Positions 19,881 through 30,667 are shown, counted from the stretch's first letter. The stretch is 64,000 bases of DNA from Nitrosomonas sp. (GCF_020852615.1 NZ_JADZAJ010000025.1:1-64000); one strand, 5' to 3'. The notes: generated by a model from the sequence alone, not told the origin. A program made the numbers and translations.

Positions 19881-20366
19881 TCAGGAAGGTGCATCGTCAC
19901 TATTTTGTGGTGACGACTGAACTTCCCTGATGACTTCCTGGAAATCGCCCACGTCTTCAAAGCTCCGATATACCGAAGCAAAGCGTATATAGGCGACTTT
20001 ATCCAGACTGTATAACTCCTGCATTACCCACTCACCAAGCATACGTGATGATATCTCCTGGGTTCCACTTCCCAGCAGCTTCTGCAGAATGCGCTCGATT
20101 GCAGCATCTACCTGTCCGACCGGAACAGGGCGTTTGTGCAGCGCACGGGCGAAACTGGTGTAAAGTTTCTCCCGATTGAATTCCACACGATTGCCATCCT
20201 GTTTGATGATTTGCGGGAAACGCAATTCAACCGTCTCGTAGGTCGTAAAGCGCTTTCCGCATTCCACACAGCGCCGCCTGCGTCTGATACGTGCCCCTTC
20301 CTCACTGATACGCGAATCAATCACACTGGTATCTTCAGCACCGCAAAACGGACATCTCACTGCCAT
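19881..20366 (-). CDS. nrdR: Transcriptional repressor NrdR
   Basis: NrdR represses ribonucleotide reductase genes when ATP/dATP is bound. The 161-residue protein has the zinc ribbon Cys5, Cys8, Cys33 and Cys36 and an ATP-cone domain (about 50-138). The arginine-rich strip RIRRRRRC before the second Cys pair is the DNA-contacting part. It is 21 bases downstream of glyA on the same strand, a common betaproteobacterial pairing. The ribD gene that usually follows is absent, and no nrd target genes are in the window. Confidence 0.96.
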   Translation of the reverse strand: MAVRCPFCGAEDTSVIDSRISEEGARIRRRRRCVECGKRFTTYETVELRFPQIIKQDGNRVEFNREKLYTSFARALHKRPVPVGQVDAAIERILQKLLGSGTQEISSRMLGEWVMQELYSLDKVAYIRFASVYRSFEDVGDFQEVIREVQSSPQNSDDAPS

Positions 20367-20387
20367 TCCCCCAAACTAACGCAGATC

Positions 20388-21638
20388 TCAGTTTCCATAT
20401 ACCGGAAATTTTGTACACAATGCCTGAGCCTTGCGAGCAACCTGATCCAGAACCGCTGCATTAGCCGGTGCTTCCAGCACATCAGCCACCAGATTGGCAA
20501 GCTCCTCGGCTTCAGGCTCCCTGAATCCGCGTGTGGTAATGGCCGGAGTCCCAATCCGCACCCCACTGGTCACAAAGGGTTTCTGCGGGTCATTTGGAAT
20601 CGCATTTTTATTAACCGTAATATGCGCCGCTTCCAGTGCAGATTCAGCTTCTCTTCCGGTCAAATTCTTGGCTTGCAAATCGACCAGGAACATATGACAG
20701 TCCGTACGACCCGATACAATACGCAGGCCGCGCTGCTGCAATACCCTTGCCATGACACGCGCATTCTCGATAACCTGTTTCTGATAGTCTTTGAACGCCT
20801 GGGTAGATGCTTCCTTGAAAGCTACCGCTTTGGCCGCAATAACATGCATCAGCGGCCCGCCCTGTGTCTGCGGGAACACTGCTGAATTAAGTGCTTTTTC
20901 ATGCTCCGGGCGCGCCATGATTACTCCGCCACGCGGGCCGCGCAGTGTTTTATGCGTTGTACTGGTAACAAAATCGGCAATCCCCACGGGGCTGGGATAA
21001 TAACCGGCAGCAATCAGCCCGGCATAATGTGCCATATCAACGAACAGATAGGCACCCACACTGTCAGCAATCTGACGGAAGGCTTTCCAGTCGATGACCC
21101 GTGCGTAGGAAGAAGCACCGGCAACAATCATGCGTGGTTTATGCTCATGTGCAAGCCGCTCCAGTTCCGCATAATCAATTTCTTCAGTTTCCGGATTCAG
21201 GCCATAAGCAACTGAATTGAAAATCTTGCCACTCATATTGACCGATGCCCCATGAGTCAAATGTCCACCATGTGCGAGTGACATCCCCAGGAGCGTATCC
21301 CCCGGCTTCAGTGCTGACAGATACACAGCGGCGTTGGCCTGTGAACCGGAATGTGGCTGCACATTGACGTATTCGGCATTGAACAGACTTCTGAGGCGGT
21401 CAATGGCAAGCTGCTCAACAATATCAACATACCTGCAGCCACCGTAATACCGTTTGCCTGGATAACCCTCTGCATATTTGTTGGTTAATACAGTACCTTG
21501 CGCCTGCAATACAGCCGGACTGGCGTAATTTTCGGAGGCGATCAGCTCAATATGATCTTCCTGCCGCTGTATTTCCCCTTTGATGGCTTGCCACAAATCC
21601 GGATCTACCTGCTCAATCGTTAAACTCTGTGAAAACAT
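20388..21638 (-). CDS. glyA: Serine hydroxymethyltransferase
   Basis: GlyA converts serine and tetrahydrofolate to glycine and methylene-tetrahydrofolate, the main entry of one-carbon units. The 416-residue protein has the PLP-lysine at residue 230 in [14 protein letters not shown], and the family motifs [10 protein letters not shown] and [13 protein letters not shown]. It is divergent from the CADD-type pABA gene, with 205 bases between the two start codons. This puts a folate-using and a folate-making gene on one control region. Confidence 0.98.
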   Translation of the reverse strand: MFSQSLTIEQVDPDLWQAIKGEIQRQEDHIELIASENYASPAVLQAQGTVLTNKYAEGYPGKRYYGGCRYVDIVEQLAIDRLRSLFNAEYVNVQPHSGSQANAAVYLSALKPGDTLLGMSLAHGGHLTHGASVNMSGKIFNSVAYGLNPETEEIDYAELERLAHEHKPRMIVAGASSYARVIDWKAFRQIADSVGAYLFVDMAHYAGLIAAGYYPSPVGIADFVTSTTHKTLRGPRGGVIMARPEHEKALNSAVFPQTQGGPLMHVIAAKAVAFKEASTQAFKDYQKQVIENARVMARVLQQRGLRIVSGRTDCHMFLVDLQAKNLTGREAESALEAAHITVNKNAIPNDPQKPFVTSGVRIGTPAITTRGFREPEAEELANLVADVLEAPANAAVLDQVARKAQALCTKFPVYGN

Positions 21639-21843
21639 AATATTTCTCTCTAATTTTTACTGAAAAACGGCCATTCTATCATCACACTTTATTACATAAC
21701 GGAATTGTGGCACACCTTTCCACCTGTGAAATTATCACTATTTTCAGCCATGAATCTCCCGTATCAATTTGACTTCATTAATTGAATTGGCGATGATAAA
21801 CAGGGCGTCACATTTTTCATTCAATACTGAACGGGAGCTTTTC

Positions 21844-22584
21844 ATGGCAACAGACACATTCAAGCAACAGGTTGACTCCATCATTAAAAGCAGGCATCTG
21901 CTGCAGCATCCATTCTATATCGCGTGGACCGAAGGAAAACTGACACGCGAACAGCTGCGTCACTACGCTGAACAGTATTTTTACAACGTTCTGGCAGAAC
22001 CTACCTACCTCAGCGCAGTTCACTTCAATACTCCTCACTTTCACCATACGGAAAACAGTGGTGATATCAGTGTTCGTCAGGAAGTTCTGAAAAACCTGAT
22101 CGATGAAGAACATGGAGAAAAAAATCATCCCGCCCTGTGGAAAGCGTTTGCCTTTGCTCTGGGTGCAAATGATGCCAGCCTGGCAAAAGCGGATGCCCTG
22201 CCGGAAACACAATACCTGGTCTCGACCTTCCGTGATATCTGCATGAATGAACCGTTCTACGCCGGATTGGCGGCGTTACACGCATTTGAATCCCAGGTAC
22301 CTGATATTGCCGCAGTTAAAATTGATGGCCTGGCTAAGTTTTACGGTATGAAAAATCCAAGCGATTATGAATTTTTCTCGGTACACCAGACAGCTGATAT
22401 CTTCCATTCACAGGCTGAGTGGGCCATTATCGAAAAGTTTGCTGACAGCCCGGAAAAACAGGCAGAGGTTCTGGCAGCGACTCGCCGTGCTTGCGATGCA
22501 CTGTGGAAATTTCTGGATGGTATCCATGAAAACTACTGTGCCAACCTTATCTGTGAGGAAAAAGCTGCAGTCACCCTGCACTAA
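21844..22584 (+). CDS. CADD-type para-aminobenzoate synthase (diiron, TenA/PqqC-like fold)
   Basis: This 246-residue protein matches chlamydial CADD and the N. europaea protein reported to replace PabABC in making p-aminobenzoate for folate. The ATG at 21844 follows a GGGAG ribosome site; the open upstream part is rejected. Against my memory of the C. trachomatis protein, the diiron ligands align with a constant offset of seven: Glu88, His95, Glu149, His181, Asp185 and His188, and the essential Lys is Lys159. Tyr25 in HPFYIAW aligns with the tyrosine proposed to be consumed as the pABA scaffold. The enzyme is thought to be self-sacrificing. It is divergent from glyA. Confidence 0.9.
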   Translation: MATDTFKQQVDSIIKSRHLLQHPFYIAWTEGKLTREQLRHYAEQYFYNVLAEPTYLSAVHFNTPHFHHTENSGDISVRQEVLKNLIDEEHGEKNHPALWKAFAFALGANDASLAKADALPETQYLVSTFRDICMNEPFYAGLAALHAFESQVPDIAAVKIDGLAKFYGMKNPSDYEFFSVHQTADIFHSQAEWAIIEKFADSPEKQAEVLAATRRACDALWKFLDGIHENYCANLICEEKAAVTLH

Positions 22585-22629
22585 TCCGGCACACAACCCT
22601 GCATAATCCGTACCGGGCAGCCATCTTTC

Positions 22630-23604
22630 TTAAATCGAAGATATCTGCCCGGCAGTCTTTCCGGCTCCCTGTTTTTTCTCTTTCCCTTTTTTGCCCGATG
22701 GCCTGATTCCATCCAGCCTGGCAAAGCAAACCTGACCAATTGTTTCCATAAAATCCTGTAAATAACGCAGCGAAGCATCTTCCTCCCGTATCGAAAGATA
22801 CAGATCACTCCACAACCCGCCCGCACCAATTCGCCGGGCAATGACATATTCGTAATCCAGATAGTTTTTGATACCCCAGCCGGGCAGGGCGGCAATGCCA
22901 CGCCGACTGGCCACCAGTTGCAGAATAGCCACAGTCAGCTCCGTCGTCCGCCGCCGCCAGCTGACACCCGCCGGTATCAGCACCTGCCGAATCAGGTCGA
23001 TTCGCTCTTCGGGAACCGGATAGGTAATCAGCACATCCTGTGCAAAATCAGCGGCCTCAAGTACCTTTTTGCTCCCAAGCACATGCCCCGGTGCCAGTAC
23101 CGCCAGAATTTCAAAACGGAACAGCGGAAAATGAACAATCCCCTGCTGTGGCTTGTTCTCCGAACCAATCACCACGTCAGCAACATCCTGCCGCAGCAGT
23201 GATACCGGATCACTATAAAAACCGGAAACCAGATCCAGCTCCACCTCAGGCCAGTGCTGCCGGAAATCGTCCATGATCGGCATCAGCCAGTCAAAACAGG
23301 TATGGCACTCCAGCACAATCCGCAAACTTCCCGTTGCCTGCCGGGATATTTTCGCCAGATCACGCTCTGCCGACTGAACTTCTCCGAGTATTTTCTCTGC
23401 CAGTACTACCAGCCGTTTGCCCGCCTCTGTCAGCTGTATGGCATGGCCGTTACGCTGAATAAGCGGTAGCTGATAGTGTTCCTGCAGTGCTTTGATCTGA
23501 TGGGATAACGCGGACTGGGTTAAATGCACACGCTGTGCTGCCAGCGAAATACTGCCAGTTTCACTCAGGGCACTCAATGTACGCAGATGTCGCAGTTCGA
23601 TCAT
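22630..23604 (-). CDS. metR: LysR-type regulator MetR
   Basis: MetR is the homocysteine-responsive activator of methionine genes. The ATG at 23604 gives 324 residues starting MIELRHLRTLSALSETGS, with the winged helix-turn-helix at about 18-40 (LAAQRVHLTQSALSHQIKAL) and a substrate-binding domain from about 88. The C-terminal tail is Lys/Gly-rich. It is divergent from metE, and a perfect MetR box lies next to its start codon. The gene pair and box together make the identity firm. Confidence 0.93.
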   Translation of the reverse strand: MIELRHLRTLSALSETGSISLAAQRVHLTQSALSHQIKALQEHYQLPLIQRNGHAIQLTEAGKRLVVLAEKILGEVQSAERDLAKISRQATGSLRIVLECHTCFDWLMPIMDDFRQHWPEVELDLVSGFYSDPVSLLRQDVADVVIGSENKPQQGIVHFPLFRFEILAVLAPGHVLGSKKVLEAADFAQDVLITYPVPEERIDLIRQVLIPAGVSWRRRTTELTVAILQLVASRRGIAALPGWGIKNYLDYEYVIARRIGAGGLWSDLYLSIREEDASLRYLQDFMETIGQVCFARLDGIRPSGKKGKEKKQGAGKTAGQISSI

Positions 23605-23607
23605 ATA

Positions 23608-23620
23608 TGAAAAATATTCA
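23608..23620. promoter_or_regulatory. MetR box between metR and metE
   Basis: The sequence TGAA-AAATA-TTCA exactly matches the MetR consensus TGAA-N5-TTCA. It lies 3 bases upstream of the metR start codon and 93 bases upstream of metE, so binding could repress metR and activate metE. No second perfect box is seen in the 109-base gap. Confidence 0.8.
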
Positions 23621-23713
23621 CGTTTTTTAATAAAAAATTCATTTGATTCATTATAAAGCATTCCACAGAATGATGATCTTTCCGATCAAACCAAGAAAAG
23701 CAGAGAAAGATCA

Positions 23714-25990
23714 ATGAAAATACTGACACATAATCTCGGATTCCCAAGAATCGGCGCACAGCGTGAATTAAAAAAAGGGCTTGAAACCTTCTGGAAAGGG
23801 CAAATCGACGCCGAACAACTGCAGGCTGCGGCATGCAACATCCGCACCGGCAACTGGCAATTACAGCAAAAAGCAGGAATCGATCTCATCCCGGTGGGAG
23901 ATTTTTCGCTATACGATCATATGCTCGATATGACCGCATTACTCGGCGCAATTCCACGCCGCTTCGGGCATACCGGCGATAATGTTTCACTGGATCTCTA
24001 CTTTGCCATGGCGCGCGGTACTGTCGATCAGCCAGCAATGGAAATGACCAAATGGTTCAATACCAATTACCACTACATTGTTCCGGAATTCGAGCACGAT
24101 ACCCGGTTCCATTTGGCATCTGACCGCCTGTTCCAGGAAATTAAAGAAACCAAAGCACTGGGCGTCAATGCAAAAGCAGTTTTGGTCGGCCCGCTGACCT
24201 ATCTGTATCTTGGCAAAGAAATCACACCTGATTTTCAGCGATTGGACCTGCTCCCTCGCCTGCTGCCGGTTTATCAGGAAATTCTGCAGAAAATTGCTGC
24301 ACTGGGTGTGGAATGGGTGCAGATTGACGAGCCCATCCTTGCTCTCGATCTTGAACAACCCTGGCTGGATGGTTTCACAAATACCTATCACGCACTGCAT
24401 GACAGGGGCTGCCGTCTGCTGCTCACCACTTACTTCAGTACGGTCGATCACCATCTTGCACTACTCAAAAACTTGCCAGTAGATGGGCTGCATATCGACG
24501 TAAGCAGCGCCCCGGAACAGATCGAATCATTTCTCACCTGGGATTGCTCCGGTAAAACGCTGTCATTGGGTTGTATTGATGGACGCAATATCTGGCGCGC
24601 TGATCTGTCACAAAAACTGGAAACCCTGTCACAGGCTGTATCCCGGTTTACAGGTAATGTATGGATTGCCCCGAGCTGTTCCTTACTGCACTGCCCGGTG
24701 GATTTATCACTGGAAACCAGACTGGATCCGGAAATTAGCAATTGGCTGGCCTTTTCCATTCAGAAACTGGAAGAAATTGCCATACTCGGATGCGGACTTA
24801 ACCAGGGCAAGGAATCAATCTGGGAAAGACTGGCTGCTTCTGACCAGGCCAGCCAGTCAAGAAAAACATCCTGCCGTATCCATAACCCGGTGGTTCATCA
24901 CAGAATCAGTCATCTGACTGAACACGACAGCCAGCGTGCGCACTCTTTTGCAATTCGAAAACAACAGCAACAGCAGCGTTTCAACCTGCCTTTACTGCCC
25001 ACTACCACCATTGGCTCTTTTCCGCAAACTGACACTATTCGCCAGGCTCGTGCCGCATTTAAAAAAAATGAGCTCAGTCACCTTGAATATCTGACTGCCA
25101 TGCGTAAAGAAATTTGCGAGATTATCCGCAAACAGGAAGAAATCGGGCTGGATGTGCTGGTTCATGGCGAGCCCGAGCGCAATGATATGGTGGAATATTT
25201 TGGCGAACAGTTATGGGGCTATGCCTTTACAGAAAATGGCTGGGTGCAAAGTTACGGCTCTCGTTGTGTCAAACCCCCCATTCTGTATGGCGATGTCTAT
25301 CGCCCCGAAGCCATGACTGTTGAATGGATAAAATATGCTCAAAACCAGGCCGGCAAACCGGTTAAAGGCATGTTAACCGGGCCGGTAACCATGCTGTTCT
25401 GGTCATTCATACGAGATGATCAGCCGCGATCAGTTACTGCACTGCAGCTGGCCCTGGCAATTCGTGATGAAGTCACTGATCTGGAAAAAGCCGGGATCGG
25501 CATGATCCAGATCGACGAGCCCGCATTTCGTGAAGGATTGCCACTCAGGAAACAGGACTGGAAATCCTATCTGGACTGGGCAGTCAAAGCGTTCCGCGTT
25601 GCCAGCTCGGGAGCTCGGGATGAAACCCAGATCCACACCCACATGTGCTATTCGGAATTTCATGACATCCTGCCCGCCATCGCTGAACTGGATGCAGATG
25701 TCATCACAATTGAAACTTCACGTTCACGTATGGAACTGCTGGATGCGTTCGTAAAATTCTCCTACCCGAATGAAATTGGCCCCGGGGTATACGACATTCA
25801 TTCCCCTCGTGTTCCTGATACATCGGAAATGCTGGAACTGCTGAAAAAGGCATCGCGCCATATTGATCCAAAACTGCTGTGGGTCAACCCGGATTGCGGG
25901 CTGAAAACGCGCAACTGGCCGGAAACCCGAACAGCCCTGCAAAAAATGGTGGATTGCGCCAAAATACTGCGCCGCTCCCTGCAAACCTGA
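23714..25990 (+). CDS. metE: Cobalamin-independent methionine synthase
   Basis: MetE transfers a methyl group from 5-methyl-tetrahydropteroyl-triglutamate to homocysteine, without vitamin B12. The 758-residue protein has the normal two-barrel length. The zinc ligands are His643, Cys645 ([10 protein letters not shown]), Glu667 and Cys728 (NPDCGLKTR), offset by two from E. coli. N-terminal HNLGFPRIG is the family start. It is divergent from metR and should be activated by it. It uses folate made with the pABA from the gene two positions upstream. Confidence 0.98.
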   Translation: MKILTHNLGFPRIGAQRELKKGLETFWKGQIDAEQLQAAACNIRTGNWQLQQKAGIDLIPVGDFSLYDHMLDMTALLGAIPRRFGHTGDNVSLDLYFAMARGTVDQPAMEMTKWFNTNYHYIVPEFEHDTRFHLASDRLFQEIKETKALGVNAKAVLVGPLTYLYLGKEITPDFQRLDLLPRLLPVYQEILQKIAALGVEWVQIDEPILALDLEQPWLDGFTNTYHALHDRGCRLLLTTYFSTVDHHLALLKNLPVDGLHIDVSSAPEQIESFLTWDCSGKTLSLGCIDGRNIWRADLSQKLETLSQAVSRFTGNVWIAPSCSLLHCPVDLSLETRLDPEISNWLAFSIQKLEEIAILGCGLNQGKESIWERLAASDQASQSRKTSCRIHNPVVHHRISHLTEHDSQRAHSFAIRKQQQQQRFNLPLLPTTTIGSFPQTDTIRQARAAFKKNELSHLEYLTAMRKEICEIIRKQEEIGLDVLVHGEPERNDMVEYFGEQLWGYAFTENGWVQSYGSRCVKPPILYGDVYRPEAMTVEWIKYAQNQAGKPVKGMLTGPVTMLFWSFIRDDQPRSVTALQLALAIRDEVTDLEKAGIGMIQIDEPAFREGLPLRKQDWKSYLDWAVKAFRVASSGARDETQIHTHMCYSEFHDILPAIAELDADVITIETSRSRMELLDAFVKFSYPNEIGPGVYDIHSPRVPDTSEMLELLKKASRHIDPKLLWVNPDCGLKTRNWPETRTALQKMVDCAKILRRSLQT

Positions 25991-26233
25991 TTTATTTACC
26001 CTTCTCCATAACCTTCCTGCGGCTGCCGGGCCTCACCCGTGTAGCCGCCGGCCACCACCACCCCCCATAAAAACCTGCAATATCAGTCGACTGAATTTTG
26101 AGTAACCATTACCGAATATACTAACTTTTTAGCCGTTTACTTGCTATTAACCGGTCTTTCTGGTATTGATGACAGGTTTATTTTTCCTCAACTCAAAAAT
26201 CACAAGCGAACAACCATAAGGAGAATGTAACGA

Positions 26234-26659
26234 ATGGGTAATCAACTGGAATCTCACACCATTCCCCCTTACGAACCCAAAGCAGGTGAGGAATACATGA
26301 GCCCGGAGCAACTGGCTCATTTCCGGAAAATTCTGGAGCATCAACGTGCTGAACTTAGCAGGGAAATCGACCGTGCAGTGCATGTCATGCAGGAAGAATC
26401 AACCATCTTTGCTGATCCGGCTGACAGAGCCACCCAGGAATCTGATATGGCACTGGAACTGCGCAGCCGTGATCGGGAACGTAAACTGATCAAGAAAATT
26501 GGTGAGATATTCGCAAAAATTGATTCAGGTGAATATGGCTATTGTGAAAAATGTGGTGTCGAAATCGGCCTGAAACGGCTGGAAGCCAGGCCTACCGCGT
26601 CACTTTGCATCGATTGCAAAACTCTGGATGAAATCCGGGAAAGGCAAATTGCAAAATAA
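26234..26659 (+). CDS. dksA: RNA polymerase-binding regulator DksA
   Basis: DksA enters the secondary channel of RNA polymerase and, with ppGpp, controls rRNA and amino-acid promoters. The 141-residue protein has a coiled coil (about 25-100) whose tip carries Asp61 and Asp64 with Ala66 (DPADRA). Its zinc finger is Cys104, Cys107, Cys125 and Cys128. A clear AAGGAG site precedes the ATG. It is transcribed alone. greB, another secondary-channel factor, is at 48197-48745. Confidence 0.97.
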   Translation: MGNQLESHTIPPYEPKAGEEYMSPEQLAHFRKILEHQRAELSREIDRAVHVMQEESTIFADPADRATQESDMALELRSRDRERKLIKKIGEIFAKIDSGEYGYCEKCGVEIGLKRLEARPTASLCIDCKTLDEIRERQIAK

Positions 26660-26726
26660 TCGTCAGTAATTAGTAAAGCTGCCCTTGGAAGGCAGCGAGA
26701 GACTGACTTCACCCGGAGGATCCGGG

Positions 26727-26879
26727 GATCCTCTGAAAAAACTGTCTGCGTTGCCATCACTACATTAGAAACAGGCACAAAATGCTCATTTTCTATCTGT
26801 AAACTGCGCCTCTTCGCCTGTTTTTACCCGTTTTTTCTTTGTATCGAACTGGCTGACTCATAACGTCTTTCAGAGGATC
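26727..26879. repeat. 153-base segment bounded by 12-bp inverted repeats, possible miniature element
   Basis: GATCCTCTGAAA at 26727-26738 and its exact reverse complement TTTCAGAGGATC at 26868-26879 face each other across 129 bases with no gene. The layout is that of a small non-autonomous element or a solo remnant of a transposon. I see no clear target-site duplication outside the arms, and no second copy in the window. Confidence 0.4.
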
Positions 26880-26970
26880 TCTAAACATCTGAATGCCTGA
26901 ATACCTAACCGGCAGCCCGGAAACACATCGGGTTTTAAGTGAGAAAAGATTTCCCGCGAGGCAACAGAAA

Positions 26971-26994
26971 CAAAAAACCCCGCATTTGCGGGGT
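26971..26994 (-). terminator. Rho-independent terminator of ychF
   Basis: The stem ACCCCGC (26977-26983) pairs with GCGGGGT (26988-26994) across a four-base loop. Read leftward it is followed by TTTTTTG. It lies about 40 bases beyond the ychF stop codon at 27033. Confidence 0.88.
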
Positions 26995-27032
26995 CTTGAA
27001 GGAATCCAGTACTGTGAACTGTTGTAAAAGAC

Positions 27033-28124
27033 TTACACGTTAAACAGAAAATGCATTACATCCCCATCTTGGACAATGTAATCTCTGCCTTCCACGCGCA
27101 TTTTTCCTTTTTCCTTCGCTCCAGCCTCACCTCCACAGGCAACAAAATCAGTGTACGAAATAGTTTGTGCCCGGATAAAACCTTTCTCGAAGTCAGTATG
27201 GATAGTCCCTGCTGCTTGTGGTGCAGTATCTCCCTTATGAATAGTCCAGGCGCGTACTTCTTTCACACCGGCAGTGAAGTAGGTTTGCAGACCAAGTAAA
27301 TCGTAACCCGCACGGATCAAACGATTCAGACCGGGTTCCTCCAACCCGAGATCAGCCAGAAATTCTTTTTTATCCGCCTCGTCAAGATCAGCCAGTTCAG
27401 CTTCAATCTTGGCACACAACGCGACAACAGGAGCATTTTCTTTTGCTGCATATTCGCGTAAACAATTGAGATGAGGGTTATTTTCAAAGCCATTTTCCAG
27501 TACGTTGCCCACATACATCGCCGGTTTGATTGTCAGCAGACACAGAGGTTTGATTACCTCCTTTTCTTCATCTGAAAGCCGGAACGTACGTACCGGCTGG
27601 CCCTGGTTAAGATGTGGCACCAGTTTCTCAAGCACCGCAATTAGCTTGACCGCCTCCTTATCGCCAGATTTCGCCTTCTTACCATCACGAGCTATCGCTT
27701 TATCTACCGTGGCAAGATCAGCCAGTGCAAGTTCGGTCAGGATAACTTCGATATCAGCCAGCGGATCAACCTTGCCGGCAACGTGCACAACATTCGGATC
27801 ATCAAAACAGCGTACAACATTGACAATAGCGTCTGTTTCGCGAATATTGGCAAGAAACTGATTACCCAGCCCTTCTCCCTTGGATGCCCCTGCAACCAGA
27901 CCTGCAATATCGACAAATTCCACAATAGCGGGTTGCACACGTTGTGGATTAATGATTCTACTCAGATCGGCAAGACGTGAATCAGGTACTTCAACGATAC
28001 CGACATTGGGTTCGATCGTGCAGAACGGGTAGTTTTCTGCGGCAATCCCTGCTTTGGTCAATGCATTAAACAAAGTAGATTTGCCCACGTTGGGCAAACC
28101 AACAATTCCACATTTTAAGCTCAT
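27033..28124 (-). CDS. ychF: Redox-regulated ATPase YchF (OLA1 family)
   Basis: YchF is an ATP-hydrolysing member of the Obg GTPase group that binds ribosomes and affects stress responses. The ATG at 28124 gives 363 residues starting [20 protein letters not shown], with the P-loop at the front and a C-terminal TGS domain (about 278-361). The open upstream stretch is rejected because the family begins at this Met. It lies 64 bases after pth, the usual pairing. Confidence 0.97.
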   Translation of the reverse strand: MSLKCGIVGLPNVGKSTLFNALTKAGIAAENYPFCTIEPNVGIVEVPDSRLADLSRIINPQRVQPAIVEFVDIAGLVAGASKGEGLGNQFLANIRETDAIVNVVRCFDDPNVVHVAGKVDPLADIEVILTELALADLATVDKAIARDGKKAKSGDKEAVKLIAVLEKLVPHLNQGQPVRTFRLSDEEKEVIKPLCLLTIKPAMYVGNVLENGFENNPHLNCLREYAAKENAPVVALCAKIEAELADLDEADKKEFLADLGLEEPGLNRLIRAGYDLLGLQTYFTAGVKEVRAWTIHKGDTAPQAAGTIHTDFEKGFIRAQTISYTDFVACGGEAGAKEKGKMRVEGRDYIVQDGDVMHFLFNV

Positions 28125-28188
28125 AATCTGTATTCCATCGATCTCCTGAAAACCATGCAAAACGCTGGTCTCAGGTAAAACAGTTTTG

Positions 28189-28776
28189 TCAGTTTTCCTG
28201 GCGGGTATGCAACTGCTGCATCGCAGCTGCAAAATCCCCCCGGATGATCAGCGGCCATACCCGCATGCTGTGGTCTATTGCCTCATCTATCAGGGCTGCT
28301 TCTTCTTTACGCGGAGGGCGCAGCACATAATCCACGACCTGATTTCTATCCCCCGGATGCCCTACACCAATCCGCAACCGCCAGAAGGTCTGACTGGAAA
28401 GATCCGCAACGATACTTTTAAGGCCATTGTGTCCCCCTGTACCGCCACCAGATTTCAATTTGATCACACCAGGCTGTAAATCCAGTTCATCATGAACAAT
28501 CAGAACCTGTTCAGGTGCGATTTTATAGTAGCGACACATGGCAGCGACCGACATACCGCTAGCGTTCATGTAGGTTTGCGGTTTGAGCAGCCAAATATCT
28601 GTATCAGCTTGTGTAATACGCGCGCACAACCCCTTGAAACGGGCTTCAGGCGTAAACGGGATACGTTGTGAGTCGGCCAAACGATCCAGCCAGTCAAAGC
28701 CAACATTGTGGCGGGTCGAAATGTATTTCTCGCCCGGGTTGCCAAGACCAGCCACCAGTTTTACAGGTAGTGCCAT
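28189..28776 (-). CDS. pth: Peptidyl-tRNA hydrolase
   Basis: Pth releases tRNA from prematurely dropped peptidyl-tRNA. The 195-residue protein starts with [20 protein letters not shown]; Asn13 and His23 are the catalytic pair, and VHDELDL supplies the active Asp. It sits in the conserved order prs-rplY-pth-ychF. Confidence 0.97.
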   Translation of the reverse strand: MALPVKLVAGLGNPGEKYISTRHNVGFDWLDRLADSQRIPFTPEARFKGLCARITQADTDIWLLKPQTYMNASGMSVAAMCRYYKIAPEQVLIVHDELDLQPGVIKLKSGGGTGGHNGLKSIVADLSSQTFWRLRIGVGHPGDRNQVVDYVLRPPRKEEAALIDEAIDHSMRVWPLIIRGDFAAAMQQLHTRQEN

Positions 28777-28842
28777 AACCTAGCACAGCCTCAGCAGCAA
28801 GGAATCCAAAAAGAGGAGGTTAAATAAATGGTGTAAAGCAAC

Positions 28843-28870
28843 GCACACCAGAGAGATATCCCTGGTGTGC
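28843..28870 (-). other. Hairpin between rplY and pth
   Basis: A perfect 9-bp stem (GCACACCAG 28843-28851 with CTGGTGTGC 28862-28870) lies just past the rplY stop codon. It has no T-run on either side, so it looks like a processing or attenuation hairpin rather than a strong terminator. pth starts 67 bases further on. Confidence 0.45.
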
Positions 28871-28886
28871 AAACAGAGTATCCCGC

Positions 28887-29483
28887 TTATTCCTTCCCGG
28901 GCTCACCTGATTCTCCACGCGGTACGATAAGCGTGGCCACAGGTAAATTGTCACCCCTCAACAGGACAGGCAACTCAATATTTTCCGGCAATGTTAAATC
29001 ACTGAGATGCAACGTGCTGCCGGCTGTCATTCCGGACAGATCCACCGTGATAAATTCAGGTAAATCCTTAGGCAGGCAGGATATTTCAACATCAGTTGCC
29101 ACATGGCTAACCATCCCACCGGACAACTTAACCCCCGGAGCAACATCAGCATTGATGAAATGCAGCGGCACTTTCATATGGATCTTTTGATCCTGTCTAA
29201 CGCGCTGGAAATCAATATGCAATACCTGTTGTTTGAACGGATGCATTTGTACATCACGCACAAGTACCTGCTCCTTTTTACCATCCACACTGATTGAAAG
29301 TATAGAAGCGTGAAAAGATTCCATTTTCAGCTTGTAATACAGATCCTTGTGATCAAGATCAATTGATTGTGCGGCGCCCACACCGCCATAAATAACTCCC
29401 GGCAACCTCCCCCGGGAACGCAGACGGCGATTCTCACCGGTTCCATGTAATTTACGACTGTTGGCATGTATTTCAATTTGCAT
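28887..29483 (-). CDS. rplY: 50S ribosomal protein L25 (Ctc/TL5 form)
   Basis: L25 binds 5S rRNA. This 198-residue protein is the two-domain Ctc form: an N-terminal L25 domain (about 1-92) and a C-terminal TL5-type beta domain (about 96-180). The tail is Gly/Glu-rich. E. coli has only the first domain, so the length here is normal for betaproteobacteria. It lies between prs and pth. Confidence 0.96.
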   Translation of the reverse strand: MQIEIHANSRKLHGTGENRRLRSRGRLPGVIYGGVGAAQSIDLDHKDLYYKLKMESFHASILSISVDGKKEQVLVRDVQMHPFKQQVLHIDFQRVRQDQKIHMKVPLHFINADVAPGVKLSGGMVSHVATDVEISCLPKDLPEFITVDLSGMTAGSTLHLSDLTLPENIELPVLLRGDNLPVATLIVPRGESGEPGKE

Positions 29484-29539
29484 TCCATTCTCCCGAAAAC
29501 AAAAGGCTCACCCGCCTGCGAATGAACCAGAAAATTATC

Positions 29540-30490
29540 TCACTCTATAAATAGCGAGCTCAGTGAACTTTCGTTACTTATCCTGAGCATGGATTCACCT
29601 AACAGACTCGCCACGCTCAACTGATGAATACGATCACATTTACTGGCATCTTCCCTTAGCGGAATTGTATCCGTTACCACCAGTTTATCCAGATCTGAAT
29701 TCCGGACACGCTCTACCGCTTTTCCTGACAGAACCGCATGTGTCGAATAGGCAATCACACTGGCAGCACCTTCCCGTTTCAGTGCTGAAGCCGCTTCACA
29801 CAATGTGTTAGCCGTATCTACCATATCGTCAATGATCACACAGGTGCGCCCTCTGACATCACCAATAATATTCATGACCTTGGACTCATTCGGCTTGGGG
29901 CGCCGTTTATCTATAATAGCCAGGTCACATTCCAGACGTTTGGCAAGGTGACGTGCACGTACCACGCCGCCAACATCGGGTGAAACGACAATTAGACTCT
30001 GGTAGTCATGTTTCCAGATATCCCCCAGCAATATGGGCATGCCATAAATATTATCGACCGGGATATCAAAAAAACCCTGTATCTGATCGGAATGCAAATC
30101 CATGGTCAGCACTCTATCCACACCAACGCTGGTTAGCATATTTGCTACGACTTTGGCAGTAATGGGCACGCGAGCGGATCGCGCTCTTCTATCCTGTCGT
30201 GCATAGCCGAAGTAAGGGATCGCTGCAGTAACACGACTGGCAGAAGCACGTTTTAGTGCATCGACAATTACCAGAATTTCCATCAGGCTGTCATTTGTCG
30301 GCGCGCAGGTAGACTGCAACACAAAGACATCATTACCCCTGACATTCTCGAGCACCTCTACCATAATCTCACCGTCACTGAAACGACCGACGTTTGCACG
30401 CCCAAGATTAATGTTCAGATACTTGACTACGTCATGCGCCAGTTTTGGGTTAGCCGTTCCGGTAAAAACCATCAGGCTGTCATAAGACAT
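29540..30490 (-). CDS. prs: Ribose-phosphate pyrophosphokinase
   Basis: Prs makes PRPP from ribose 5-phosphate and ATP for nucleotides, histidine and NAD. The ATG at 30490 gives 316 residues and has a GGTGA ribosome site at a good distance. A GTG three codons earlier (30499) is the alternative. Motifs are [11 protein letters not shown] (ATP/Mg site), PDVGGVVRA and the PRPP loop [12 protein letters not shown]. tRNA-Gln lies 92 bases upstream, and both are probably on the transcript from ispE. Confidence 0.97.
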   Translation of the reverse strand: MSYDSLMVFTGTANPKLAHDVVKYLNINLGRANVGRFSDGEIMVEVLENVRGNDVFVLQSTCAPTNDSLMEILVIVDALKRASASRVTAAIPYFGYARQDRRARSARVPITAKVVANMLTSVGVDRVLTMDLHSDQIQGFFDIPVDNIYGMPILLGDIWKHDYQSLIVVSPDVGGVVRARHLAKRLECDLAIIDKRRPKPNESKVMNIIGDVRGRTCVIIDDMVDTANTLCEAASALKREGAASVIAYSTHAVLSGKAVERVRNSDLDKLVVTDTIPLREDASKCDRIHQLSVASLLGESMLRISNESSLSSLFIE

Positions 30491-30582
30491 GTATAGCACT
30501 CACCTTTGGTTTAGGAACAGGACAGGCTGCTTTCGACCATTTGCACAATATTTGGCATGATATTGGCAGATTCATTGAGATC

Positions 30583-30656
30583 TGGCTGGGGAGGTAGGGA
30601 TCGAACCTACGAATGCCGGAATCAAAATCCGGTGCCTTACCACTTGGCGACTCCCC
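30583..30656 (-). tRNA. tRNA-Gln (anticodon TTG)
   Basis: On the minus strand the sequence folds as a 74-base tRNA with a GGGGAG acceptor arm, an anticodon stem CCGGA/TCCGG around the loop TTTTGAT, the T-arm GGTTCGATCC and an encoded CCA end. The anticodon TTG reads CAA. It lies between ispE and prs, the usual place in betaproteobacteria. Confidence 0.97.
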
Positions 30657-30667
30657 AAAAAAATATT

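Larger units (their letters stand above)
26660..27032. other. 373-base intergenic region between dksA and ychF
   Basis: Two genes converge on this region. It contains a small stem (GCTGCC 26678-26683 with GGCAGC 26691-26696) after dksA, a 153-base segment bounded by 12-bp inverted repeats (26727-26879, listed separately), and the ychF terminator (26971-26994). No coding sequence is recognised. Confidence 0.6.
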
